Source: an uncultured Collinsella sp. (GTDB lineage: Bacteria; Actinomycetota; Coriobacteriia; Coriobacteriales; Coriobacteriaceae). From it: a stretch of 37,520 bases of DNA. Of this stretch, positions 1 to 7,617 are shown one piece after another. Location: contig CABRYP010000026.1 of NCBI GenBank assembly GCA_902475245.1, forward strand, positions 1-37,520. Reading direction: 5' to 3'. Under the pieces are notes generated by a model, which did no database searches, had not been told where the DNA came from, and saw nothing but the letters and a program-made list of their open reading frames with translations. Position 1 is the stretch's first letter. Each line of letters opens with the position of its first letter. The translations under genes and the position numbers were made by a program.

Positions 1-1
1 C

Positions 2-256
2 GACCATAATCTTGGGATTGATATTGGGGATCACCGGGTGATCGATGGGGTGACTCCTGAAGATTTCGAATTCATGTCTCAAGATTTGCATCTGCCACTC
101 AAGATGATCAAGAACATCGCGGCGGAAGTGGCTGAAGAGGTGTCTGCCCAGCTTGCAGAACTTGCCTCTGCAACCGGAGATTTGGGTCGGGTCGCTCTGA
201 AAATTCAGACGGATTCCGTTGAGAGAATGAGGGTTCTGGAGCAATTCTCAGCCTAA
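2..256 (+). CDS. C-terminal fragment of an unidentified protein, possibly HipA-like kinase tail
   Basis: The frame is open from the window edge to a TAA at 254-256, so the 5' end of this gene lies outside the window. About 84 residues are visible, beginning DHNLGIDIGD. They form a short acidic start followed by a predicted helical tail (residues LHLPLKMIKNIAAEV and onward) with no catalytic motif. The helical end, with a 'LxLPLKxIKxIAxEV' pattern, resembles the extreme C-terminus of HipA-family serine/threonine kinase toxins, but this is a weak similarity from memory. A GTG at 38 could serve as an internal start for a 72-residue peptide, but the frame continues upstream without a stop, so truncation by the window is more likely. 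A terminator-like hairpin follows directly. Confidence 0.45.
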   Translation, partial: DHNLGIDIGDHRVIDGVTPEDFEFMSQDLHLPLKMIKNIAAEVAEEVSAQLAELASATGDLGRVALKIQTDSVERMRVLEQFSA

Positions 257-261
257 AGCAA

Positions 262-290
262 AGCGGGGCCACCGTAATGGTGGTCCCGCT
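262..290 (+). terminator. terminator-like hairpin after the partial gene
   Basis: AGCGGGGCCACC pairs with GGTGGTCCCGCT around a GTAAT loop (12 bp, one G-U pair). The T-run is poor (CTTGG), so termination may be weak. It separates the partial gene from the convergent stress-protein gene. Confidence 0.5.
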
Positions 291-346
291 CTTGGAAGAC
301 TTGGGCACGTGGGCTTGCGCTCCGCGATGCGTTAGGCGTACGTTTG

Positions 347-784
347 CTACTTCACGACCAAGATGTCGCAGTCGGTGTTGCGCAGCAGGAACGTCGAAAT
401 TGAACCCAGGAGTGCATACTTGATCGAGGACAGGCCACGAGCGCCGCAGAGCACCAGGTCGGGCTTGACCACGTCGAGCATCTCGTCTTTGAGCGTCTCG
501 CGAATGCGGCCGGCGCGAATCATGACCTCGACCTCGGGAATGTCGGGATTGGCCTTGGCCTCTTCGAGCTGCTTGGCGATGGAGTTCTTAAATGCCTCCT
601 CTAGGCCGTTGACCAGATCGACTGGATATGAACCGGCGCTCTCGAGTGCCGTGGAATCGATAACGTGGCCGATAATCAGCTTGGCGCCGTTGTTCGCGGC
701 GACCTTGATGGCGCGTGCGAGCACAAAATCCTGCTGCTCAGTACCGTCGAGTGAAACAAATACCTTGGTGTAGCCCTCGTTCAT
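347..784 (-). CDS. universal stress protein, UspA family
   Basis: A 145-residue single-domain UspA protein, the usual family length. It starts MNEGYTKVFVSLDG, and the Usp beta-1 strand is followed by the expected Asp (D13). The ATP-binding signature G-x2-G-x9-G-S is intact at G114, G117, G127 and S128, so this is the nucleotide-binding type. Such proteins are cytoplasmic dimers that bind ATP and protect cells during stress or energy limitation; the exact role is not known here. The ATG at 784 has a strong Shine-Dalgarno sequence (AGGAGGAAACC) just upstream. The gene is divergent from uppP, with about 250 bp between the two starts that holds a perfect dyad at 879-894. Confidence 0.9.
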   Translation of the reverse strand: MNEGYTKVFVSLDGTEQQDFVLARAIKVAANNGAKLIIGHVIDSTALESAGSYPVDLVNGLEEAFKNSIAKQLEEAKANPDIPEVEVMIRAGRIRETLKDEMLDVVKPDLVLCGARGLSSIKYALLGSISTFLLRNTDCDILVVK

Positions 785-874
785 GGTTTCCTCCTTGGTC
801 TATCGCACGGGCGTGGGGCTCGTGCATCGGGCGGGCGCGGATGCGTGGCCGCCGGACACTTTATCTTGTTGCAG

Positions 875-894
875 TTATACCCAAGGATTTGGGT
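875..894. promoter_or_regulatory. dyad ACCCAA-GGAT-TTGGGT between usp and uppP
   Basis: A perfect 6+4+6 inverted repeat at 879-894 overlaps a TTATAC/GTATAA element usable as a -10 box on either strand. Its position between two divergent genes makes an operator plausible. No regulator is identified. Confidence 0.3.
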
Positions 895-1031
895 TTGACC
901 GCTCGCAATTCTGTGAACGGGCGAGTTTTTTGGTAAGGGTAGGCGCAGGCGCGCCGTCAACGGTTGATAATGGGACATCGCCCGCACCGTCCGCAGAACA
1001 ATATCGGCGGGTGTCTAACGAGGGGGTCCCT

Positions 1032-2006
1032 TTGGATATCATCGAGCTTCTAAAATCTGCCTTCATGGGCCTGGTCGAGGGCATCACCGAATGGCTGCCT
1101 GTTTCGTCGACCGGTCACATGATCTTGGTGGACGAGTTCGTCAAGATGAACGTGAGCGAGACGTTCTGGAATATGTTTCTGGTCGTGATTCAGCTTGGCG
1201 CCATTTTGGCCGTCTGCGTCCTGTTCTTCTACGACCTTAATCCGTTTTCTCCCAGCAAGGGCAAGGAGGGCCGTCGTGACACCTGGGTGTTGTGGGGCAA
1301 GATTGTGCTTGGCTGCATTCCCGCCGCGGCGATCGGTCTGCCGCTTAACGACTGGATGGAGGAGCATTTCTATAATGCTCCCGTCGTGGCGCTGGCGCTC
1401 ATTGTGTACGGCGTGCTGTTTATCGTGATCGAGAACTGGCGCGCGAACAAGCGCGACCAGGCCGCTCTTGCCGGTTCGTTTGGTTCGCGTGCCGTGGTGA
1501 CGGGCGGACGCCCCGCTGGTGCGCATTTTGCCACGTCCACTGCGACTGCCGCTGCAGACGATGACGATAGCCTAGACTTTGGCTCCATCACTACGCTCGA
1601 GGACCTGAGCTGGAAGACCGCGCTGGGTATCGGTTGCTTCCAGGTGCTTTCGCTGATTCCGGGCACATCGCGCTCCGGCTCCACCATCATCGGCGGCCTG
1701 CTGCTTGGCTGCACACGCTCGGTGGCGTCTAAGTTCACGTTCTTCCTGGCCATTCCCGTCATGTTTGGCGCGAGCGCGCTCAAGCTGGTCAAGTACTTTA
1801 TTAAGGGCGGTACTTTCGGCACCAACGAGATCGCCATCCTGGGCGTGGGCTGCATCGTGGCCTTTGTGGTTTCGCTTATCGCCATCAAGTGGCTTATGGG
1901 TTTCGTGCGCCGTCACGACTTCAAGTGCTTCGGCGTCTACCGCATCATCCTGGGCATCGTGGTTCTCGCGTACTTCTTTGTCCTGGAGCCGATGCTCGGC
2001 CTCTAA
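1032..2006 (+). CDS. uppP: undecaprenyl-diphosphatase UppP (BacA family)
   Basis: Integral membrane phosphatase that dephosphorylates undecaprenyl pyrophosphate to recycle the lipid carrier for peptidoglycan; extra copies give bacitracin resistance. The frame is open from 783, but the family N-terminus begins at the TTG at 1032 (MDIIELLKSAFMGLVEG), preceded by CGAGGGGGT, giving 324 residues. Both family motifs are present: GLVEGITEWLPVSSTGH at residues 13-29 with catalytic-region Glu16 and Glu20, and PGTSRSG at 210-216. Multiple hydrophobic segments fill the rest. Between the motifs lies a polar Ala/Asp-rich segment (around residues 140-185, containing DDDD), longer than in typical homologues and probably a cytoplasmic loop. 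Confidence 0.93.
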   Translation: MDIIELLKSAFMGLVEGITEWLPVSSTGHMILVDEFVKMNVSETFWNMFLVVIQLGAILAVCVLFFYDLNPFSPSKGKEGRRDTWVLWGKIVLGCIPAAAIGLPLNDWMEEHFYNAPVVALALIVYGVLFIVIENWRANKRDQAALAGSFGSRAVVTGGRPAGAHFATSTATAAADDDDSLDFGSITTLEDLSWKTALGIGCFQVLSLIPGTSRSGSTIIGGLLLGCTRSVASKFTFFLAIPVMFGASALKLVKYFIKGGTFGTNEIAILGVGCIVAFVVSLIAIKWLMGFVRRHDFKCFGVYRIILGIVVLAYFFVLEPMLGL

Positions 2007-2055
2007 CTTAGTTGACGCTGCGCGACGGCCAGGGCGACAACTTGTCATTCAAAGG

Positions 2056-2092
2056 GGGTGGCATGACCAAAAGGTCTATGCCGCCCTCTTTT
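2056..2092 (+). terminator. rho-independent terminator after uppP
   Basis: GGGTGGCATGACC-AAAA-GGTCTATGCCGCCC forms a long stem (one mismatch, one G-U) followed by TCTTTT. It lies 50 bp after the uppP stop. The rest of 2093-2339 before pcrA holds no gene that I can support. Confidence 0.75.
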
Positions 2093-2247
2093 CATGCCAA
2101 TTTGTTCGCCCTGGCCGCCGCTCGCTACCGTGGCCATGACATCGGCGGTTCCGTGATTGTCAATAGATTGGTGCAAAGCAACCTGACCCCATTGCGCCAA
2201 ATCCGCTGGGGCGGGTCTGACGGTGGCGCACGGAGTCGTGGTGTGAT

Positions 2248-2278
2248 TTGCGTCGGTGTCCGCGCGGCTCGGTATACT
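2248..2278 (+). promoter_or_regulatory. possible pcrA promoter
   Basis: A good -10 (TATACT, 2273-2278) lies about 60 bp before the pcrA start. The best -35 candidate, TTGCGT at 2248-2253, is 19 bp away, which is long, so only the -10 is convincing. Confidence 0.35.
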
Positions 2279-2339
2279 GGTACGGCTCAAACTATGGCGC
2301 TGCCCGCAGGCGCGCCGTCCGTCAGATGAGGAGTCGCCC

Positions 2340-5234
2340 ATGACCCAGCCCCTGCCCTGGGAAAAGAACGCCGCGGTACCCGTGCCGCCCGCGCCGGAAC
2401 CCGTGCCGCTCGATGCATACACCGCCCCTGCAGCGCCGGAGCCCGAGCTCGTCCCGCTCGACATCTACGACGCTCCCGCGCCGGCGCCCAAGCCCGCCAA
2501 GCCGCTCGTCGACATTGACAGCCTTAATCCCGCCCAGCGCGAGGCGGTCCTGTCCACCGAGGGTCCGTTGCTGGTGCTCGCCGGCGCCGGCTCGGGCAAG
2601 ACCCGCGTCTTGACCTTCCGCATCGCACATATGCTCGGCGACCTGGGTGTTAAGCCTTGGCAGGTTCTTGCCATCACGTTTACCAACAAGGCCGCGGCCG
2701 AGATGCGCGAGCGTCTGGCGGCGCTCATTCCCAGCGGTACCCGCGGCATGTGGGTGTGCACCTTCCATGCCATGTGCGTGCGCATGCTGCGCGAGGACGC
2801 CGACCTGCTGGGCTACACCGGCCAGTTCACCATCTACGATGACGATGACTCAAAGCGCATGGTGCGCGACATTATGCAGGCGCTCGGCATCGAGCAAAAG
2901 CAGTTCCCCATCAACATGATCCGCAGCAAGATCAGCTCGGCCAAAAACGCCATGATCGGCCCCGAGGACATGCTCAAGAGCGCCGATAGCCCCAACGATA
3001 AAAAGGCCGCACAGGTCTACTTGGAGCTGGAGCGTCGCTTGCGCGCCGCCAATGCGATGGACTTCGACGACCTGCTCGTGCGCGCGCTTGAGCTGCTGCG
3101 CACCCGCCCCGAGGTGCTCGATAAGTACCAAGAGCGCTTCCGCTACATTAGCGTCGACGAGTATCAGGACACCAACCACGTCCAGTACGAAATCGCCAAC
3201 CTGCTGGCCGCCAAGTACCAAAACCTCATGGTCGTGGGCGACGATGACCAGTCCATTTACAGCTGGCGTGGCGCCGACATCACCAATATCCTGGACTTTG
3301 AGAAGGATTTTAAAAACTGCAAGACCGTCAAGCTGGAGCAGAACTATCGTTCCACGGGTCATATCCTGAACGCCGCCAACGCCGTGGTACGCCACAACTC
3401 GCAGCGCAAGCACAAGCGCCTGTTTACGGCCGAGGGCGATGGCGAGAAGATCCAGGCCTTCCAGGCGAGCGACGAGCGCGACGAGGGCCGCTGGATTGCC
3501 GGCGAGATCGAGAAGCTGCATGCCAAAGGCACGAGCTACGACGACATTGCCGTGTTCTATCGCACCAACGCCCAGTCGCGTATCCTCGAAGATATGTTCC
3601 TGCGCGCGGGCGTGCCCTACAAGATCGTGGGCGGCACGCGATTCTTCGACCGTGCCGAGATCCGTGATGTCATGGCCTACCTTAAGATGATCGTGAACCC
3701 GGCCGACGAGATGAGCGTCAAGCGCGTCATCAACACACCGCGCCGTGGCATCGGCTCCACCTCGATCCAAAAAATCGAGCAGCTGGCGCGCGACAACCGT
3801 TGCTCGTTCTTCCAGGCTTGCGAGATTGCGTGTGCCGAAACCGGCATGTTTAGCGCCAAGGTCCGCAATGGCCTGTCAAGCTTTGTGTCGCTGGTGCGCG
3901 AGGGCCGCCGCATGGACGGCGAGCTCAAGGACGTCGTCGAGATGATTGTCGATAAGACGGGTCTGCTGCAGGCGTTTCGCGCCGAGGGCACCATGGAGTC
4001 TGAGAGCCGTGCCGAGAACATCCAGGAATTCCTGGGCGTCGCTGCCGAATTTGAGGAGACGCACGAGGACATCGAGGGTACGCTCGAGAGCTTGGAAGAG
4101 CTGCGCGCAGCTGGTGTTGCCGACGTGCCTGCCGGCGCCGAGCCCGTCGTGGTGAGCGCGCCCGCGCCCGAACCGGGGCCATTTGCCCCGGCATCCTCGT
4201 TTGAGGCACTCGTCGGCGCGCGCGATGCCGCAGGTTCCAATCCGCTCGATAGCCTAGCCGCCCCGGCGCTCTCGCCGCAGGATGCCCTGGCCGCCGCCAT
4301 CGCGGGCAACGCGTATGCCGCGCCGACGGGGATGCCGGCGGGTGCCGTGCATGCCGACGAGATTGAGCGCACCTATGGTCCGCTCACCTGTAAGGCGCTA
4401 CCGGCACTCATGGAGTGGCTGGCCCTGCGCTCCGACTTGGATTCCCTGGCCGGCGAGACGCATGCCATTACCATGATGACCATCCACTCCGCCAAGGGCC
4501 TGGAGTTCCCGGCGGTGTTCGTGGCCGGCATGGAGGAGGGCATCTTCCCGCACGTGCACGACTTTGGCGGCAGCGATGACCCGGGTAAGCTCGAGGAGGA
4601 GCGTCGCCTGGCCTACGTCGCCATCACGCGTGCCCGTAAGCGCCTGTTCCTGACCTATGCGGCCACGCGTCGCACCTACGGCTCGACCTCTGCCAACCCG
4701 CGCTCGCGCTTCCTCAACGAGATTCCGTTTGAGGATATCGAGTTTAGCGGTATCGGTTCTGCCGGTTTTGAAGGCACGGGTTGGGAGAAGCGCGGCGACC
4801 GTCACGGCACCTTTGGCTCGGGCATGGGTTCGGATATGTACGGCGGCAAGGTATTTGGTTCGCATACGCGCTCGACTGGCGGTTCCGGTTCGCGCGGCGG
4901 ATCGAGCTTTGACGATTTCTTTGGTGGCAGCAGCTACGGGACCGAGCGCCATCGTGGGGTCTCGCCCGACGCCGGCCGTGTTGCCTCGACCTTTGGCTCG
5001 GGCGCGCCGCGAGCCAAAAAGCCGTCGTCCAAGGTGTCCCCGACGGTGGAGCGCAAGGTCGATCGCGCCAGCGCATCGCAGGACTTTGCCGCGGGCGATA
5101 CCGTGAGCCATAAGACCTTTGGCACGGGTACCGTGATCTCGGTCGCCGGAGACATGATCGAGGTCCAGTTCGAAAAGACCGGCCAGACCAAAAAGCTCAT
5201 GAAGGGATTCGCTCCGATCGTCAAGCTGTCATAA
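2340..5234 (+). CDS. pcrA: ATP-dependent DNA helicase PcrA/UvrD
   Basis: Superfamily 1A 3'-5' helicase for DNA repair, plasmid replication and clearing of RNA polymerase or RecA. The ATG at 2340 follows GAGGAG; 964 residues. Walker A GAGSGKT is at residues 82-88, the Walker B DEYQD begins at D273, and motif III QSIYSWRGAD follows near 300. The C-terminal motor carries TIHSAKGLEFPAVFV and YVAITRARKRLFLTY. The last ~45 residues (GDTVSHKTFGTGTV onward) are the PcrA/UvrD Tudor-like RNA-polymerase-binding domain. It is longer than a typical ~740-residue PcrA because of a ~60-residue Pro/Ala-rich N-terminus, an Ala/Pro-rich insert of about 100 residues just before the conserved 2A motifs, and a Gly/Ser/Phe-rich linker before the Tudor domain. 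Those inserts look disordered. Confidence 0.95.
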   Translation: MTQPLPWEKNAAVPVPPAPEPVPLDAYTAPAAPEPELVPLDIYDAPAPAPKPAKPLVDIDSLNPAQREAVLSTEGPLLVLAGAGSGKTRVLTFRIAHMLGDLGVKPWQVLAITFTNKAAAEMRERLAALIPSGTRGMWVCTFHAMCVRMLREDADLLGYTGQFTIYDDDDSKRMVRDIMQALGIEQKQFPINMIRSKISSAKNAMIGPEDMLKSADSPNDKKAAQVYLELERRLRAANAMDFDDLLVRALELLRTRPEVLDKYQERFRYISVDEYQDTNHVQYEIANLLAAKYQNLMVVGDDDQSIYSWRGADITNILDFEKDFKNCKTVKLEQNYRSTGHILNAANAVVRHNSQRKHKRLFTAEGDGEKIQAFQASDERDEGRWIAGEIEKLHAKGTSYDDIAVFYRTNAQSRILEDMFLRAGVPYKIVGGTRFFDRAEIRDVMAYLKMIVNPADEMSVKRVINTPRRGIGSTSIQKIEQLARDNRCSFFQACEIACAETGMFSAKVRNGLSSFVSLVREGRRMDGELKDVVEMIVDKTGLLQAFRAEGTMESESRAENIQEFLGVAAEFEETHEDIEGTLESLEELRAAGVADVPAGAEPVVVSAPAPEPGPFAPASSFEALVGARDAAGSNPLDSLAAPALSPQDALAAAIAGNAYAAPTGMPAGAVHADEIERTYGPLTCKALPALMEWLALRSDLDSLAGETHAITMMTIHSAKGLEFPAVFVAGMEEGIFPHVHDFGGSDDPGKLEEERRLAYVAITRARKRLFLTYAATRRTYGSTSANPRSRFLNEIPFEDIEFSGIGSAGFEGTGWEKRGDRHGTFGSGMGSDMYGGKVFGSHTRSTGGSGSRGGSSFDDFFGGSSYGTERHRGVSPDAGRVASTFGSGAPRAKKPSSKVSPTVERKVDRASASQDFAAGDTVSHKTFGTGTVISVAGDMIEVQFEKTGQTKKLMKGFAPIVKLS

Positions 5235-5241
5235 TCCCGGC

Positions 5242-5370
5242 GGACCTGGGCGGGCGTATGGGGCAACATCGCCTGCTCGGGCAGTCCTGCTCGCACGGAG
5301 AGCACATTAAGTGCTCTCCGGCTCGTGCGGAACTCGCGATCGATGTTGCCCCATACGCCCGCCCAGGTCC
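5242..5370 (+). repeat. 129-bp palindromic element, copy 1 (variable arms, constant core)
   Basis: Perfect inverted arms of 30 bp (5242-5271 and 5341-5370) enclose a 69-bp centre. The centre contains a 9-bp hairpin GGAGAGCAC-ATTAA-GTGCTCTCC. The 73 bp from 5270 to 5342 recur at 7499-7571 on the opposite strand with one difference. The outer 28 bp of each arm do not match those of copy 2, yet all 28 pairs here are intact. It follows the pcrA stop by 7 bp, so it could also act as a transcription barrier, although no T-run follows. Confidence 0.85.
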
Positions 5371-5453
5371 TTAGATAACGTTGCTTGCGAACGTCGCTTT
5401 GCCCGTTCGCTTTTTGGTCTGGAGGGCCGGGTGGGCTGAATACTTAGACATGG

Positions 5454-5500
5454 CAAGGGGCTCCCCCGTTAAAGAACGGGGGAGCCCCTTGTTGCGTTTT
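5454..5500 (+). terminator. strong terminator upstream of the abiE island
   Basis: A perfect 17-bp stem (CAAGGGGCTCCCCCGTT, loop AAAG) is followed by TTGCGTTTT. A near copy lies downstream of the island at 7403-7446 in the same orientation. Confidence 0.85.
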
Positions 5501-5524
5501 GAATGGTGCGCTTGGCTTTGATGA

Positions 5525-5552
5525 TTGATGATTTTATACGATTCAGTATAAT
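5525..5552 (+). promoter_or_regulatory. promoter of the abiE-like operon
   Basis: TTGATG (5525-5530), a 16-bp spacer and a consensus TATAAT (5547-5552) lie in an AT-rich stretch 47 bp before the first toxin-antitoxin gene. It is one of the two best promoter matches in the window. Confidence 0.6.
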
Positions 5553-5599
5553 TTCAGATAGACGCTAAAATGTAACCGAAATGAAAACGGTGATTGTAC

Positions 5600-6622
5600 A
5601 TGCTGATAAACTGCCTCCCAAAAAGACTCTTCTCTTTAGAGCTCGCTATCGACCCGGAGCCAGTTGAGATGCAGATTCCTCGCATGTATCTTGAGCGGTA
5701 TTCGCTTCGCTTGGCACGGCTCGGCATGTCTAAACAGGGCCGTTTTATTGTTGCGGAACCAAAGGAACCGCCCAGTGTCATTTCGGCGCGAAATCTCGTC
5801 AGTGCGGTGCGCAAGTTAGATGTTCACCCGGTGGTAATTTGCTGGGATGCTATGGATTTAGGTTTTATGCGCGCGCTTTCTTCGGAGGGAATCGCATATA
5901 TCCGAGATGAGCGAAATGCGTTCCTGCCGTTTATCGGAGCCGTTATTTCCGATGAGGTGCTGGGTGCTTCTCCCGCTGCTCCGCTTTCGCCCCAATCTCA
6001 ACGAATCGTCCTAAATCTCATTGCGGGACGATGGGTTGACTGCTCCGCCGGCGACCTAGCGCGTCTGTGTGGCAAAAGCGCGGCAAGCGTCAGCGGCTAT
6101 CTTTCGGAAATCGCCGCTATAGCTCCTGGGTTGATTATGCGGGACGGCAAAAAGCGTATATTGTGCGACGCCGGGCTGTCGACCGAGACGTTGCTAGATG
6201 GGTTTGAGGACTATCTTCGCACGCCAGTTTTAGAGCGAATCCGGCTCAAGAAGGTTATCGAGAGAACAGAGCTACGTGCCGTTGATGCGCTGCTTTCCGG
6301 TGTGTCTGCCCTTAGCTATATGTCCGACCTTGCCCATGAAGACTCTGCTCCAACCATTGCTCTCGAAAAATATCAGCTAGAGGCCTTGAAAGAGCATATG
6401 GGCGACAGATGGCTGGAGGCTCAGTGGTACGAACCGGCGGCAGTTGTGATTGAGGTCTGGTCGTATCCCGTGGACGCGCCGTCCGATATTAGTTTTGACG
6501 CGACGGGTTTGCAGTGTGTCGACCCGTTTTCCTTATACGTTGCTTGCGCAAAAGCAGATTACAAAGAAGATCGTCTGCTCGACGCGGTCGAACAGCTCAG
6601 GAGGACGATATGTCAAAAGTGA
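5600..6622 (+). CDS. AbiEi-like antitoxin/regulator of a type IV toxin-antitoxin pair
   Basis: 340 residues from the ATG at 5600; a TTG at 5594 would add two residues, and neither has a clear ribosome site. A helix-turn-helix sits near residues 150-175 (DLARLCGKSAASVSGYLSEI), and a C-terminal region ends VDPFSLYVACAKADYKEDR before a short helix. That C-terminus is the pattern I know from AbiEi-type proteins encoded next to AbiEii nucleotidyltransferases. In such pairs the AbiEi partner represses the operon and counteracts the toxin without binding it. The next gene overlaps by 13 bp. The genes are visibly less GC-rich than their neighbours, suggesting horizontal acquisition. The pairing supports the call more than this protein's own sequence does. 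Confidence 0.65.
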   Translation: MLINCLPKRLFSLELAIDPEPVEMQIPRMYLERYSLRLARLGMSKQGRFIVAEPKEPPSVISARNLVSAVRKLDVHPVVICWDAMDLGFMRALSSEGIAYIRDERNAFLPFIGAVISDEVLGASPAAPLSPQSQRIVLNLIAGRWVDCSAGDLARLCGKSAASVSGYLSEIAAIAPGLIMRDGKKRILCDAGLSTETLLDGFEDYLRTPVLERIRLKKVIERTELRAVDALLSGVSALSYMSDLAHEDSAPTIALEKYQLEALKEHMGDRWLEAQWYEPAAVVIEVWSYPVDAPSDISFDATGLQCVDPFSLYVACAKADYKEDRLLDAVEQLRRTICQK

Positions 6623-7377
6623 GGGGAATAGAGCGATTTGCCGATGCCATGAGCGGCTGTAAAGGCGGTTACGTCCTTATTGGTGGAGGGGCCTGCAGCG
6701 TTCTATTTGACAATGAGGGCGATTCGTTTAGAGCTACTGAAGACTTGGATATCGTCGTAATTGTTGATGGGGAAGGCGTTGAATTCGCCACTGCATTGTG
6801 GGCATTTATCAAAGCTGTCGGATATGAGACTGGGAAGGTCGGCGATGGAAAGTGCACTTACTATCGGTTCTGTTTGCCCGAAGGATCAAGGCAAGTCCTA
6901 GACTATCCCGGCCAAATTGAGCTATTCGCCCGACATCCTGATTTTGTGCTCGAAGATGAAACGAGCGAAGTGGCACCTCTTTCCTTTGACGGGGCCGTAT
7001 CAAGTCTTTCGGCAATTATTCTCGACGATGGCTACTACGAATTTATTCGCGACAACGCAACGAACGTAGAGGGCATTACGTTGCTCGATGCGCTCCATAT
7101 CATTCCCCTCAAGATGCGTGCACACATTGATATCAATAGGAGCTATGAAGAAGGGCGCCATTGCAACGATAAAGATCGACGAAAGCATCGCTCGGATATT
7201 GTTCGACTTGCGGGTTTGTTGCCGCCTTCGGCTCGCTTGGAGCTAATAGAGCAAATGAGGGCTGACGCCGGAGACTTCTTTGCGGACTTTTCTTCTTATG
7301 TAAATCGGCAGACCGATCGTAAAGAGAGAGCGCGTCTTCAGGACACATTATCGTTTCTCGAAAAGGTCTACCTATAG
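6610..7377 (+). CDS. AbiEii-like nucleotidyltransferase toxin
   Basis: 255 residues from the ATG at 6610, with AGGAGG 7 bp upstream inside the previous gene. The N-terminus has the nucleotidyltransferase-fold signature: LIGGGACSVLF (Gly25-27), then RATEDLDIVV with metal-binding Asp45 and Asp47. The C-terminal half contains LKMRAHIDINRSYEEG followed by a Lys/Arg/His-rich stretch and SDIVRLAGLL. This matches the conserved Lys and Asp motifs III/IV of AbiEii/DUF1814 toxins. Family members transfer nucleotides, in some cases to tRNA 3' ends, and arrest growth during phage infection. It is translationally coupled to the AbiEi-like partner. I infer the activity from motifs; the target is unknown. 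Confidence 0.75.
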   Translation: MSKVRGIERFADAMSGCKGGYVLIGGGACSVLFDNEGDSFRATEDLDIVVIVDGEGVEFATALWAFIKAVGYETGKVGDGKCTYYRFCLPEGSRQVLDYPGQIELFARHPDFVLEDETSEVAPLSFDGAVSSLSAIILDDGYYEFIRDNATNVEGITLLDALHIIPLKMRAHIDINRSYEEGRHCNDKDRRKHRSDIVRLAGLLPPSARLELIEQMRADAGDFFADFSSYVNRQTDRKERARLQDTLSFLEKVYL

Positions 7378-7402
7378 GCACCTTGATTCGTTATGTATGG
7401 TG

Positions 7403-7446
7403 AGGGGCTCTCCCGTTTGATGAGCGGGGGAGCCCCTTGTTGCTTT
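7403..7446 (+). terminator. terminator after the abiE island
   Basis: A 13-bp stem AGGGGCTCTCCCG / CGGGGGAGCCCCT (one G-U) is followed by TGTTGCTTTTT. It is closely similar to the hairpin at 5454-5500, giving direct repeats on both sides of the island. Confidence 0.85.
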
Positions 7447-7470
7447 TTGATTGTCGTAACTAGCCAGAGG

Positions 7471-7599
7471 CTCGCCGGGACGGGACGCGGGGTTTGGTCG
7501 ATCGCGAGTTCCGCACGAGCCGGAGAGCACTTAATGTGCTCTCCGTGCGAGCAGGACTGTCCGAGCAGGCGACCAAACCCCGCGCCCCGTCCCGGCGAG
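7471..7599 (-). repeat. 129-bp palindromic element, copy 2 (inverted relative to copy 1)
   Basis: 30-bp arms (7471-7500 and 7570-7599) pair with a single A/C mismatch (7485/7585) and flank a 69-bp centre. The 73-bp core matches copy 1 on the opposite strand except at one base. The arms differ from those of copy 1 at roughly half of the positions, many of them transitions, while pairing is kept. It lies between convergent abiEii-like and manA genes. Confidence 0.85.
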
Positions 7600-7617
7600 C
7601 GCTTGGGGACCGGTGGC

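Noticed and set aside
783..1031. Upstream extension of uppP to an ATG at 783
   Set aside because: The extension adds 83 residues of non-hydrophobic sequence not found in the family and overlaps the divergent stress-protein start; the TTG at 1032 has the ribosome site and family N-terminus.
2012..2329. 105-codon open frame between uppP and pcrA
   Set aside because: It runs through the uppP terminator hairpin and has no ribosome site or domain.
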